Positions 25,346-38,568 of a stretch of 64,000 nt of DNA are shown here, piece by piece; within the stretch, counting starts at the first letter, position 1; every line of letters starts with the position of its first letter. Below the pieces are notes generated by a model. That model worked only from the letters and a program-made list of their open reading frames with translations. It did no database searches and had not been told where the DNA came from. The stretch covers positions 5,205,716 through 5,269,715 of the forward strand of contig NC_085056.1 in the NCBI RefSeq assembly GCF_963662255.1, given 5' to 3'. Source of the DNA: Cinclus cinclus. Its lineage: Eukaryota > Chordata > Aves > Passeriformes > Cinclidae. The position numbers and the translations under genes were made by a program.

Positions 25346-28300
25346 TGATGACTTAATTGAGAAGAGTTGCTCAAGCATGTACCAGGCCTGGCACAGAGTT
25401 AGAAACTTCTGCTTCAGGTAATGTTTTAACAAGTCGTTTTCTTTTTAGTGTTGTCACCTGAACCAGAAGATTCAGGTGCCTGCTTATTGCGTAGATACAC
25501 CTCGGGTTATGCACCAAGCCTGTTTTTTTTTTTTTTTTTCTTTCCTTTGTTTTGTTTCTTAAACTGGCTGTATTCATGTGTTCAGGCCTCCTCAGCACTT
25601 CAGATCCCAAGTGAAACAAGAAATGGGAGGATGCAACACAAAGCCACTATGAGTACACAGGTGAGAGGTGGAGTGTTCTACTTCATTCCTGAGAACAGGA
25701 ATCATATCTGGTCAGTCAAGCTTTTATTCCAGCTCCAATTCTTATTGAAAATATTTGCAGGAAAAAATAAGAATTCAAAGACTCCTAAATCTAAATTATG
25801 TGAGCTGGTTTGTAACAAGAATTGAAAGTCCAACTCTTTCTCATTGATTGTAATTTAAGGTTAAATGCAAAAAAAGTAGCATTAATATCAATGATACACA
25901 CCAAAGTAAGAAGGAAAAATGACCTACCCTGCCTGACAATTCCTTCTCATTTGAAGACACTCCTGCTTCTTTTTCTTTCCTCCAGAGAAGCAAATTACAG
26001 CATATTTGGAAGAATAACTAATTTGAGTTATCTTGGACAAAGAGGAGAGAACTAATTCCTTTATCAAGTCTCTTCAAACAACACTGAAATTCCTAAGTAT
26101 TGAATGGGCTGGAACTTGAATGTTTTGGGTGATGTGCCCTGTGGCTCTCTCTGGTGATCTGGGTGCTTGCAGACAGGAAAAAATTTACTCTGCTGGAGCT
26201 GCTCCACTGCTGGTCTGGTGTGGTCTGGCTTTGCACAGGGACCTGTGACTGAGGTGTCTTTTGCACCACCTTCACTTTCTGGGTGACTTCAGATTGGACT
26301 CCTGACAGCTCATGACTTGTGAAGTCCACAGGGAAGAGAATATTTTATGTCATTGTTTGTGGAGGCAAGTGAATAAAAGCTGTTTGAAGCTATCCAAAAG
26401 GAATTGGGGATCTTAATCAGATTCTCTGAGTTGTGAAACGAGGTGGCAGCCAGTGCCACTTCCAGACCTGATCTTACCCTGCCAGGTCAATAAAAGACAC
26501 ATTCTTGCCTTCTTGATGTCATCAGAACTGACATTGCCTCTCTCCAAATTGCCCTGCATGTGCATTTAGTGAAGGGAAGCATACATTTGGAACTTTGTAC
26601 AAACACCACTTAGAGCATGGAAGAGTTTATAATGGTGACAGATACTCACAGGTGACCCCCTGTCAGAGAGTGAACAGCTGGCTTTTCTTGGCACTGCTCT
26701 AGGAATTGATGACCAACTAACCAAATCAGCACAGCCTGTACCTTGCACACTCTGGTGCTGGGATTGACAGAGATCCAGGTGATCCGAGCCCCTGGAATGT
26801 TGCTGTGTTTTCTGTATGGAGAAAGAGAAGAAAAAGTTTAAAGCAAATATCTTACTGTCCCTTACCTATGGCTTGTCCAAAATGAAATCGCAGACTTGTT
26901 TCTTTATGAAGGCACCCAAGTGTGTTTCATTTCAGCGACCTGGCAGCTTAATGCCCACCAAGCTGGCTCCCAGGTGGAGGTTAACATCAGCCTAACCCCC
27001 TTAGCACTAACCACTTTTGGGAAAGAAGCTCTGCTGAAAGCTTCTGGTGTTGAGTAGAGAGCCTGCAGCCATCCAATAAACCCCACTAAGCACAGGGACT
27101 GCAGGGGTCTGTTTGCAGCCCCTTGTGTGCTAAAGCTGCAAAGTCTCTGGGTACAGTCCAGTTGGATGTAAACATCATTCCTCTGCTGGGGTGGCAAACG
27201 ATACCTTCCTCCCTGATGGGCCTCAAGATGTAGCCAAAACTTGTTTACTCTGTAATTTAGAGTTCATTGTAATCTAAATAGGGATTTTTGCAATGCAAAT
27301 AGGGCTGTACAGAATGTAATACATTTTATTTATCGCTACTGTTAATTATGACTATATAGCTTATCACTCATCACATAGCTTGGATTGCAAAACACAATGT
27401 TTCAAACACACTTTAACTCTCAGATCATGATCAGTAAAGAGAATATATTATACTTTTAATATGCACTTTCCCCCACAGTATTTTACAATAAACTCCATTT
27501 TGCAGAAAAGGTTTCCAAGAAATGGAAAAAAAAATAAAAAAAAGAAATCTTGATTCATGTGCAAAGGTAGTTTCTGATTGCATAAAGTGGGCAAAAAAGT
27601 GTCTTTTTGTTTGGTTTCCTGCAGTGCCCAGTTGTCCTGGCTGTTTCACATCTATGAGGGAGCCTGCTATTAACCCTGAAATTCTGACTATTAGAAGATC
27701 ATCCCATAATGGTCTAATATTAAGATAAATAATTGCAGTTCATCATGGCTAGAACTGTCTGATGGACTGAGTGCTCTTTAAAGGTGCTGAAACTAGAAGT
27801 GGAGTGTAAAGGTTCAGTAGCAACAATATTCAGTGAAGGAAAAGTCTCCTTTCTCCTTGGCCTGTAGGAGGTGATCTAGGTTTGCTTCTTCTCTAATGCA
27901 CACCTGTCATAAACTAATAATCATGTCCAGTAAAAAATGAAATTAAAATACTGCTCAGTGAAGAGGGATGAAGTGGTTAATGTTTGTTGCATACCCTGAT
28001 GCTGGACCTTGACATTCTGACAACACCCACCATTCTTGAGGTGCCATTGCAGATAAAATATTCCCTGCAGCAGAGATAAAGTGCTAAATGCTTCACTGTT
28101 GTCCATGAGATGCAATGACCCTTATGCCCCAAGAGGTTAGAAATCTTTTATTAGTTGATTAGCGTTCTAAGTTAATGTAGTTACGCTAGGTCTAAGAAGC
28201 CTGGTTCTATGAATTTTACTAAACTCTCCAGCTCTTCCTGTAGCATGCAGCATTTCAGAGGTCAGTGCAAGCTGGGAACAGGTCACCCAGAGAGAGCTGG

Positions 28301-30691
28301 AACCCACACCTATCCAGTGAGGCTTTCAGGTCCTGGCCAGGCAGAGCCAAGTTTGATCTACATTTGGCAATATTCCTGTGCTGGGAGGAAGGTGGATATA
28401 GAAAGCAGCTAGAGATTTCATCCAGTCTCTGCATCTTCCTTTCAGCTCCCTAACTCCTGTAAGTCCATGATAAGTGCTGGGGTGTTGTAGGTCTTACACA
28501 GCACTCATCGCCCTCGTATTCAAGATGATGGTTGGTCCTGTAAGGACTGAAAAGTGGGGATGTGCCAGGAGATCTCAGTGCCTTAGGCATCTTTCTAAGT
28601 TCCCATCCAGCCCATGCACCTGGGTTTCTTCCCACAATAAATGAGCAAGAGGATTAGGTTGTGATATGCTGCTGGATTTTGGCCTAAAATGGTATTGAGG
28701 GCATGGCTGAAGAGTGTGAGTAGATTGAGGGGATGCCTCATCTTCAATGCCCCAGTGCCTAAAAAAGCTGCTGATTTTAGCTGAATTTTGCCACAATAAA
28801 TTCTTTTTCAGCAATAAACTTATTGGTGAGACTGGGCACCGTAAGTTCGCGCAGTGCTGGAGGGAGATGCAGAAATCAATGCAGATATTTGGCAAACTGG
28901 AATATCTGATAGTGTTGGAATTAACAAAGCTGGTTTAGCATTTCCCCTGCCAGTATCCACTCTTGCAAATAGGAATTTCGTTTTTGTTGATATAATTGTA
29001 ATCAGCAAAATGTTTTGTAGAACAAGGAGTTCTCTCTACAGTATTTTCTCTGATACCTGAAATTCAGAGTGGACATGACATATTGTTCTGCTTTGAGTTT
29101 CATTTAATTTGAGCATTCTGATAACGCTCAAATAGCAGGAGAGTGGTAGCAAGTGCTCTGCATCTGAATATATTATCTTAGGTCTTACCAGCTGCAGAAG
29201 TTGCATTTACATAGACAGATGGTGGTGTAAGAGCCACCACTACTGACTGTTCCACAGCATTAAGTAGTTTTTCAGACTGTGTAAGAGGCAGTGCTTATTG
29301 TGTTAGGAGTACTAGCAGCAACCTGTTTTGTTTATTCTTACATAATCAAAACCCACAACAACTCTAAAACCAGCAGTCACTGTGGAGTCGCTGGTGTAAA
29401 GGTGGAGGCAGTAAAACTGTCATGTTTGAAAATGCCGTTTGGGAGCTTCCACAATTTATTTTCTGAATGATTAGGGAGGCTGTCACAACATAAAAGATTT
29501 GGAAGTAAACTGTCCAACATTCAAAGGTACATGGCTTGTCACAGGAGCAGTTACACTGCAGCTAAATCCTTGGTGATGTAAACAGCTGTCAGCTCTCAAT
29601 TAAATAGGGATCATGGCTTTGCCCTGCCTCTGAGATAAGGGAGCCTTGTTGTTTCCGTGCCAGAGCATCTACCTGTGCACAGAGCTGCTCAGCAGATTGC
29701 TGGTACCAGTTGTTTCCAATGCACAAAGTACTGAGTAGCACCAGGAAAGAAAAAACCTGACACTTCTTCCTCTAGCTGAGGTGCATTGCTGTGCAAGGGT
29801 CAGGAAAGTCCCTCCTGGCTGAAGTGCAGGGACCAGCCCAGCTCACAGGGCTGCTGGCCCAGGTGTGTCTGGCACTGATGGAGCCGTGGCCTCTGTCGCA
29901 GGGTTACTCTTGGTCATGACACAAGCAGCACTTTTGTGCTCTTGGTTGAAAAGAGGTTGCCTTGTCTTGCTCTGCTTTCTCCCTGTATAATGTACCTAAT
30001 GCAGTCGTGAACCATAATGAGACTTTTGCAACCATGTACATGTGCACAGGGCGGTCTGGATTAAAACAAACTGAACAAGCTTTACAGTATTTTCTCCAAG
30101 AACCCAATTAAAAAGATGTGCTTTCCATCACAAAGATGCTATCAACCCAAAAATCTTACTTTATATTCCTAGGACAGATCATTAATAGTATTTCAATCAA
30201 AATTTGGTTATAATAATCCAAACTGTTTAGTACAAGCCCTGCAGAGCCTTTTAATTTTTTTTAACTGGATGAAAACAATAACAATACCAGCAACACCAAA
30301 ATAGTTTTAAAAAAAAGATGTACTTGATATTTAGATAATTTAAACTCATTTCAGCAGAGACTATAGACTGGGGCAAATGTTTTCTATAAAGCTGCTCTTT
30401 CTGAACACCAGCGTTTATGAAAGTCACATCCACTAAATCTGTGGGTCTGTCTCATGAACGTTTTATCTAATTCCAGTGTTGCTAGCATGTCAGAGGGTTG
30501 TGCTTTTTGGGAGGTTTCCAGTTGTCTGGTAGAAATCCAATTGCTTATTCATGGATGAAATCTGATCAAGATGGAAGATACTGCAATGAGTGGAATTACC
30601 TTTTGGCTTTGATGAGCTGGTCTAAAACTGGAGAGAGAAGCAAAATTCTATTACATATAATTTTTTCTCTCCAGTTTTATTTATTTCTTTT
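25346..30691. other. No gene seen
   Basis: A T tract fills 25523-25539. A 78-codon minus-strand frame at 26093-26329, rich in Ser, Gln, Thr and Val, reads like a disordered protein segment but has no convincing start or splice sites. No known repeats were seen. Confidence 0.5.
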
Positions 30692-30708
30692 CCCTCCCCT
30701 CCCCTCCC
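30692..30708 (-). other. G-quadruplex motif with single-base loops
   Basis: The plus strand reads CCCTCCCCTCCCCTCCC. On the minus strand this gives four G runs of three to four separated by single A, the most stable class of predicted G-quadruplex. It sits in a CT-rich tract beginning near 30685. Confidence 0.85.
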
Positions 30709-33467
30709 TCCTTGCGCTTTTCTCTGGGCAGTTGGCAAATCCATGAGTGCCATTAATGTTGCTCCTTGGCTGAACATTAAATGTGTATTTTTGAACATAA
30801 CCTCCCTGAAATGCCCCAATCCTGTTGGCTCAGGGATTGTACTTGCTCTTAGAATATCCCAAGGGAAATCCCATCACATTTTCTTCCATTCACATGACCT
30901 AATGATTGTTTGAAAGTGCCTGATTTTGCAGCTTCTTTCTTTTAAAGTCTGAGTTTTGAAGTTTTTATATTATATTTGACTTTGGAGAACTTTTAAGTCA
31001 GTTCACTTATTTTAGCCAAGGCATGAAAAACTACTGAAAATTAAGTGGTGTCCATATAAATACTGAGATATAGTTGAGCAGTGGACATTTGTCTTAAAGA
31101 CAGAATACAAACAATGAAAACACACCAACCTTTAGCCCACAGCCATTATCTGTGGTATCTTAGTAATAGATGTAATGCCTTGTGCAGGGTTCAAGGCTCT
31201 CATATTTAAAGACTGAGGGATTTTCTTTTCCCACGGAGTTAAAAAGCAAATGTCGTGACTAAAGACAGTATTATTTTTGTTAGCTTAAAATGTGTTTTGG
31301 ATAACCTGAACAAGTACAAAAGGCCCCCATGCATGTTAGTCAATATAGGATATTTTTATCTGCCATTGCAGTCTACACCACTTCTGTATTAACCATCTTA
31401 AGCAAAAATATGCCAGACCATTTGGGCCTTAGGATAATGATGTTGTGATTTATTTCACTCTGCATTTCCATCCTGCAGCAATTACCAGAAGAGCTGATAA
31501 TGGTCTGCAATTTGTTTTCCAGAACTGGGAATAGCTGCCAGCAAGAGCTGCTCTCAGGCAAAGGTAGTGGCTGTTTACCTGCTCTGCTCAGCCAGTCCAG
31601 GGAGGACAGGTCAGTGGAACCCTTGGCACAGCAAAGTGCCTGGTGAACTGAGAACAGCTGTTTCTTATGAGGTGCTGCAGTGGGACTTGTCAGAATAAAA
31701 ACTGACTTTTCATTAAGTGTCTATAAAAAATACGAGACCTGACTGAAGGAATGGGTAATGTATCAGTTTTTCTACCCTCCAGTTCATTCACATCAATTTA
31801 AGATGTGTCCTCAATTTCAAGAATCAAGTGACACCACCCTGTTTTAAAAGAGCTCACAGCTCTAGCTATTGGTGGAGGTTCCTTATACTGGAATTTACTG
31901 TAAGCACTTGTCATAGTTATATAAAATCTTTATAATCCATGGGGCTAGAGATGTTTCCTGTTTCAAGCTGGTTTCTTGGTGACCTTGGTGTCAATGAATT
32001 GAGGTTCCACACATATTTTTCAGGACTTGATCCTGCCCAGCTGTGACAACAGTTTGTCAGCTGACAAGAGATGAGACCCTGTGAATCTCAATACGAAGGA
32101 CAAATATTCATCTTCAAATATAAGATGATTTCATACTTGCTGAAAGTTTTTGGGTTTCCATTACTATCATCAAGGTTGGTTTAGCTCTCTTTAATAGGAA
32201 AGGGATCGTAGGCTACAGCAGGTAGTAGTAGTAGTTTGACAGTAGGTGTCATAGCCTAGGTCTTGGTAAATGTGTGGAGTAGGATTTCAGCACTGAATGA
32301 ACTGAGAACATCAAGTGATACACAAATATTTTGCAGACTGAGAAAAAGCTTTTTGTCTTTTCTGAGAAAAAGTTGGTCCATATGTTTTTTAAAAAAGTTG
32401 CATTTGGCTTATCCTGTATTCTGTCTCCTCTTCTGCTGGTTCTCCTTGTGTGTTTAGACTCTGCTGTGTTCAGTACCTGGTATTTTTCATGAGCAGTCAT
32501 ATTGGTAGCAGTCTGCTACTGGAGTATAATAAATACTGATTTGATTCTAGCTTCTTTAGGCTTGGTATTCAAAGTTTTAGAATGGTAAAATGAACTTGTA
32601 CTGTGCTTTGTTTAAAGGAGAACAATTAAATGGTTTACCTTCCTCACAATAACTACTTTCCTGTTACATGGCTGGAAAGAAAGAAGGAATCCTCTTGACA
32701 TTTCCATTGGTGAAAATCAGAACATAACAGAGCTAAATCCAGTCCTGTGTCAAGATGATGTAGCCACCAGGGGATTGCAGATGGCAAGCACAGGTAAGAA
32801 AGGACCCTACATTACCACTTCTTTCTTCTCCCTGCTTTCTTTCACACTCCTGTTTGTGAGAATTCTCCCCTGCATCCTCCAAAGTCAGTGGGATCTCCAG
32901 CAAGTTTTCAGCAAGAACAGGCACCTTAATGCACTTTCACTTTGGCAAGGAGACATAAGTATTTTCCCACCACTCTCCCCATTAGCAGCAGCAGCTCTTC
33001 TTTTTTAACCTTTTTTTTGGTGCCCCAGCTCATTTTACTCCAACACTTCTGAAGGGTTATGCTGAAGTCACTCTTCAGTGAGTAACCAAAATAATCAGGT
33101 ATTAATTACATCTAAAGAACAAGGTCCAAAGCGTGATTCATTATAATTCTTCAGTTCATCTAGAGTAAATAGGACCTTATCTGTGGGGCTGCCTAGGTTT
33201 TTTACCTCAGTGATATGTGGAAACTATGGCTCAGGATCTTGGAGGAAACTTTGAACCCACTACACTAGTTTGAACAGGTTTGTGGCCTTTGGCTTTTTAA
33301 TCTTTGCCTTGGTTCACTGTTAGATTTGAATGATTGCCAAGTACTGTAAAAGCCTGGAAATTGGATATTAATCTTGGAACTCTTATTTAGATTCTTTTCC
33401 CAAGGAAGAGGTTGCACAATAAACATTGCCCATCCATCTGGTCATGGGAGAGTGTTTTCCACTTTTG
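30709..33467. other. No gene seen
   Basis: Unassigned. A short GTA trinucleotide run lies at 32223-32237. Open frames are 83 codons or less. Confidence 0.6.
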
Positions 33468-33539
33468 TTTCAATTCTTATTCTTAATAAGAATGAAAGAA
33501 ACTCAGCACTTTGCAAGAGTAGACACTGAAGTGTCTACT
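33468..33539. repeat. Two perfect inverted repeats, 20 bases apart
   Basis: The first pairs TTTC plus ATTCTTATT with AATAAGAAT plus GAAA across a three-base loop (33468-33497, one unpaired A). The second, AGTAGACACT (33518-33527) and AGTGTCTACT (33530-33539), is a 10-bp stem around only two bases. A random 64 kb sequence should hold few arms of this length with such tight centres. Confidence 0.8.
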
Positions 33540-34362
33540 GAAAAGCAGTATGAAGATGTCATTGTTTAAATGACTGTATATAGTAATTTTCATTAATAAT
33601 ATGGCTTTGCACTCATGTTAAACTTTTTCAGTAAAAGGTAACTAAAGGTTTTGTAAATGATAATTCACAAAGCAAATACTTTTGTTTTTGTATCTTCATA
33701 GAATAATTTGTGCTTGAGATTGCAATATTTAAGTGCCCGTACTGGTCTAACAGAAAAAATTAACCACTTGTACATTATTTTACTCACTATTACATTTCTG
33801 TAACTCCTGAGAAAGGAGGGATTTGAATAATGGTTTCATTTCAGTTCTGAATAGATATATATTAGTACTTCTATAGTTTCTATGGAAATACATTGGAATT
33901 AGGAGTCATCTATAAAAAATATCTTTTCATGTTGGAAGTTCAGTTTACAATTCACATAATGATTTTGAAAACTCTGCCTTGCATGGCAGCCTTTCAGTCT
34001 TTTGCCCACATAATTCCTGTTGGTTTAAGAACTCCAGCCAGTGCTCAACTGATATGAAACCCAGACAAATAGACCAAATTAGTAATACAAATGGTTATGC
34101 CCATGTATGTATGCAAATATAAATAATACTTAGGATTTACACCTGGCAGTGTATTTTAGCTTCAGCTGTAGTATATGAAGACAGTGGGTAGTACAACCAT
34201 ACCTTGGTTATTTCACTAAATGTTCTTTTTGTGCATTTATTTGATAAAAGGTGGTTCTTCCTTTCATCCATGGAAGAAGGCAGTATCCAGGGCTTCTCAA
34301 GGACTTCATAAGCTTTGAACTTTCTCCGACTCTAAGGACAATAACATCAATTTTTCTTTCAG
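33540..34362. other. No gene seen
   Basis: AT-rich unassigned sequence with TAAT-type words. It could include conserved noncoding sequence but shows no distinct boundary. Confidence 0.5.
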
Positions 34363-34567
34363 GGAGATTTTAAGACCTGAAGTGAGCTGTTGCTGATTCC
34401 AATGCATTGAGATCAGGATCAAGGCAGACCCTGATCATCTCCATGAGGTGGTAACGCAGAAAACCCAAGACAACTCATAACTTGGGTGAGCAGATCAAAA
34501 GGAAGGAATTCAGCAAGGAAGCCTGCATATTTCTTGAAGGTGATGTCTTCATCAAGTGCAAATTAGG
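34363..34567 (+). other. Exon-like segment, noncoding
   Basis: A clear acceptor (caatttttctttcag, AG at 34361-34362) and a consensus donor (TTAG followed by GTAAGT at 34568) bound 205 bases. All three frames contain stops, so if transcribed it would be a noncoding-RNA or untranslated exon. The last 80 bases have one open frame (ending FLEGDVFIKCKL) that I could not place in a family. Confidence 0.2.
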
Positions 34568-36086
34568 TAAGTCCAGTACAGTTAGGATTTGTCACTTGAT
34601 TTCTTGAATCTGTGCTGATTTAGCCTGGTTTTGGCCTGACCCTCTACTCCTGACATGCTTACAAAGAACAAACTCTATTTGCAAGTCTAATAATGTGGCT
34701 GAAACTTGTAATTACTATACATACTTCTAGAAGATCTATAATATAATTAGCAGCTGCTTTGAGTTGCAAAATTACAATAAGAGAAGATTTATGTGCTTCC
34801 CTTTAACTTAAGCATGGTTTACTTCGATAAATACAATTCTGAGATAAGAATAAATGCATATTGCATTGGGCAATCTTCCCTGTGACACTAAGATATGTAT
34901 TACCTCTTTGCTCCAATTATCCAAAATGATGTTGCTTTCCCTTTTTCCCTGCTTTGATTACCTTTTCAAGTGTTCTGTACCACCCTTGCCAAAGGGGTGC
35001 AATTATCCCTACAGGTTAAACCTCTTGAGTTTGGGTGGAGAAGTTGTGCAAATGCGTTGCCAGTGTGGCGGCTCAGTGAATCAAACTTTCTGCCCTTTCG
35101 TAACTTCTTTCATTAGGAGTCCCACCTAAGAGTCTGAAGAGGCTTTGGTGGTTTGGGTAGGAAAATGACTGAAGCCAGGGAGCAAGAAAGCTGTTCCTGC
35201 CCTGGTCTGCCTGGTCCCTCACCACTGCTGCCAAAGATTTCCGATTTGCTTCCTTCAATCCTAGATGTTCCAGCGCAGAAACAGTGTCCCCCAAATGTAA
35301 TTGGCAGCCTTTAGACAATTACTTACCACTTCTTTAGAACTTCATTAAGCAGAAGCTGACCTGAAGGTGTGAATGAACTGTGGCCAGGGCCTTCTTAGGC
35401 TTTGAAACTCAAGGTAGGAGCCTTGCTGGCAACAGTTCCAGCTGTATATATCTCAGAAACTCAGAGGATTCTCAGTTCTTGGAAGCCAGCTCCACCACAG
35501 GGAGTCCTTCCTGAGACAATCTTAACAAAAAGATGTGTGAGAATGCCTTCACCAGAATTTCATCCCTTTCAGGCACTGTTTCTCCAGTTGGACCAATGAC
35601 TTAAGTTCTGCTGTGGGTTATGATTCCAGAGCTCATTACAAGGGTCTAAACTCTACTGAGGGTCTTCCTTGCTTTCCACTCATGTGTAATACGGTGAAGA
35701 TAAATTCATTCCACTGCCTTTCAAGTCCTCTGTGCTCAGAAGGGATTAAGATTTAAACCTTCTACTGCCCCCTTAAAGAAGATGAACATCAAAACAGTCT
35801 TGTGACGGAAAGTCTGACTGAAGCTAATAAAAACCTGTTCTCTTGAAACACCCTTGTTAGTGCACGAGGAGCACTTCTGTAACCTGCCAGCCTTCAGTTC
35901 CCTTGTACTGCTGTGGTGCAGTTCACTGATTGGAAACAATACTAGATGCACTTGTGATAAACTCTTTGTTGGACCTCTGATCTGTGCATGGCTGTGCTCT
36001 CCTGAATTGGGAAGCACAGACTACGTGCTGTGCAGCACTGCTCACCTTGCTGAGGTAAGAGCCAAAATGCCAAAGAAAAGATCATG
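34568..36086. other. No gene seen
   Basis: The 81-codon minus-strand frame at 35073-35318 has a protein-like composition but no canonical start and no domain I recognise. Nothing else is supported. Confidence 0.5.
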
Positions 36087-36132
36087 ACAATAATAACAGT
36101 AATGATGGTGATGATGATAATGATAACAACAA
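36087..36132. repeat. Imperfect trinucleotide microsatellite
   Basis: Mixed AAT/GAT/GGT units (caataataacagtaatg then gtgatgatgataatgataac). Simple repeat. Confidence 0.85.
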
Positions 36133-38536
36133 AATGACATACTTGGAAAATCTCTCATATTACCTTGACTTAGCCTGAGCAATTTATAGAAAAATTCCTG
36201 GTTCCAAATCTTGAATTGGGAAAGAAACTCTCAGATGGCAAAATTAGAGGCGTAATTATAATTTATTTAACAATGGAGTGGCTTTTTGGAGGTAAAAGAG
36301 GAAATGCTTCCGAGTTAAAACATTAAAGTTGCCTGAAGCAGAGTGAGTGAATTGATGATAACGTGGAACTCTAGGTTTGACTCTTCATGAATGTGTCCCT
36401 ATTGGTGGAATTTCAGTCCCAATTCAGAAAGATTTTAACTAATTTTTGGAAAGGGATTAGACCTAATGAAAGCTTTTCTGCTGATTTTAATAACCATTTT
36501 GAAAAAAAAAAAAAAAACCAAACGATAATAAGCTTTAACCAGTGTATTTTCTAGCTCAGTCTTATAGTAGCAACACTTCTCTTCTAAAAAGCTGCAGGAT
36601 GATCTGGGACTTCATTCAACTTATGCTGAAGTCTTTCCACTGAAATAGAATCCTTGGTGAAAAAAATTAGAGGTGATTCCTCAGTAAATACAATGCATTG
36701 TCTGTGGTGGGTCTTGCAGTTACTCTTGCATTTGTTCCAAAGCCTGGTGCAGGATGCTTAGAGAACTGCACAGTATTACAGGCCTTCGTTTGAATTGTAT
36801 CATTTTTATTTTGCAGATTTTTTTCTTAACATGAAAGGAAGAGGAGGAAATTTATGAAAATGCAGACCGTGTCAACATAGTTCAGCTTCTCAACTTGTCA
36901 TCTTGTCTCAATTCTAACTGGAAGAGCCTGAAGAAGGCCCTATGGCCAACTTGTCAGCTCTAATCTCCCCTTCTACTCTTAGCGGATATTTTATTAACAC
37001 TTTTTAAGACTGTTTTTTATTTGTTTTGCAGTCTACATGCTGAAACAGCAGCCAGTTTGGTTTTCTTCATCTTTCTCTCTTCTTGCTCTCTGCTTCCTGA
37101 GAGAGAGGTTGGCTCTTCTGCCATCAGAGTCCACAAATCACAGCAAAAGGGATTGTTGCAGTTTTCATAAATGTGGTGTTGCTTGAAAATTATAGACTGC
37201 AACTGCTTATTGCAGTTCTGTGCAATGGCTGTAAATTGGGCCCTGTATCTTTCTGGTGACAGTCATTCCCGCAACAGGCCTTTTAGGAAATTGGAAGGGA
37301 AATTAAACAAGAGCAAGGGGTAGCCTTCCTTTTATCTTTGACATGGCTTCCTGAAATCCTTATCTATCATATTCAGGCAGAGATGCTGCTGAAATGATGG
37401 TGGATTTAGATGTTGTCTGTCTCTGAAGCTACAGACTGCTGATCCTGCACGCTCTTTGAAGCAGGTCTGTTGATGGGGTCTAGATACACATAAAATTTTA
37501 TGAATGATGGACCATGATGACATGGCACCGGTGGAATATATTATTTCTCCATTTTCACTGTCCATTCATTTAAAAATCAGCTTTCTCAAAGCCATTTAAA
37601 AGGGTTAAGCTGAGCACACTGTGACCATAGTTAGGACACTGTTTGCAGAGAAGATTGAGTGGTCAGTAAAGGAAGGCTACATGGTGGCTTTATTTCTCTT
37701 GCCCAGGAGAAACAGCCAGCACAAAGGATGGTAGGTAATGCATAGAAAACTAATATAATCTACTGATAGATATAATATATAATCTAATAACTATATAATA
37801 CCATACAAGGAAGGCAACTGTAAATGCAAGGTGGTTTCTGAGACTCAAAGTCTTCTTGAGGTGATGCACATTACTCACTGCCCTGTGTACTGGGATGTGC
37901 CTGGTCCTAATCCAGCCCAAAGTCCTGGCCTTCCTTCAAGTTTGGTTTGATGGGAAGGGCTCCTCACCTAACCTTACCTTTGTCTTCACCACGGAGCTTG
38001 CCTGAAATGAACTCTGTGTTGACACTCATGCAGGCTAAAAGTCTCTGGAAAGAAAAGGCCTTTTTATATCTGTTCTGCAGAAGAAGAGCACATGTTAATT
38101 CTGGCTGTGGCAGATCCTCTAGGCCCACACTTCTGACACACCCAATATAAAGAAAGTTTAAACAAGCACTTACCCTTAAGGGTGGGAGGGATGCTCAGTT
38201 TTATCACCTCACCCCACCCCAGTCCTGGTTCCTCCAGGACCTGTTAGAACGCCCAGGTTCATTCTCTGTGTGCAGGAAGTGCTGAGGTTTGTGTCCCTCA
38301 GCAGTCACCTGCTCCAGAGTGCTCTGTGCTGCAAGAAAAGGGTCAGGTACAAACCCAGCTCTTTACATGCGTTGGGGAGAATCAATCAGTGCTAAGAAAT
38401 GATGGCTTTCACAGCCTCACACATCCCAAACCAAAGCAGAAACCCCACCTCAAGAGATCTGTGCCTCTGCAGCATTGCTGGTGCCAGTGGGACAGTGCCT
38501 CACCTGAACCCAGCAGGACAAACCCAGATGTGCCCA
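36133..38536. other. No gene seen
   Basis: An A tract fills 36502-36517. AT-rich low-complexity sequence fills about 37750-37803. A perfect 12-base palindrome (ACCCTTAAGGGT) lies at 38172-38183. The 146-codon frame at 38326-38766 spans a simple repeat and is judged to be chance. Confidence 0.55.
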
Positions 38537-38568
38537 CTGGGAGCTGGGAGCTGGGAGCTGGGAGCTGG
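38537..38568. repeat. Four-and-a-half copies of a 7-base repeat
   Basis: The unit CTGGGAG is repeated exactly about 4.5 times. Being seven bases long, it cycles through reading frames, so the Gly/Ser/Trp/Glu/Leu/Ala-rich conceptual peptide across it is an artefact. Confidence 0.95.

Noticed and set aside
34485..34567. Resemblance of the peptide ending FLEGDVFIKCKL to the end of a TRAF/MATH domain
   Set aside because: Only a few residues are compatible, and the upstream frame has stops and no TRAF landmarks.
35073..35318. 81-codon minus-strand frame with protein-like composition
   Set aside because: It starts at a non-ATG codon, has no splice context and no recognisable domain.
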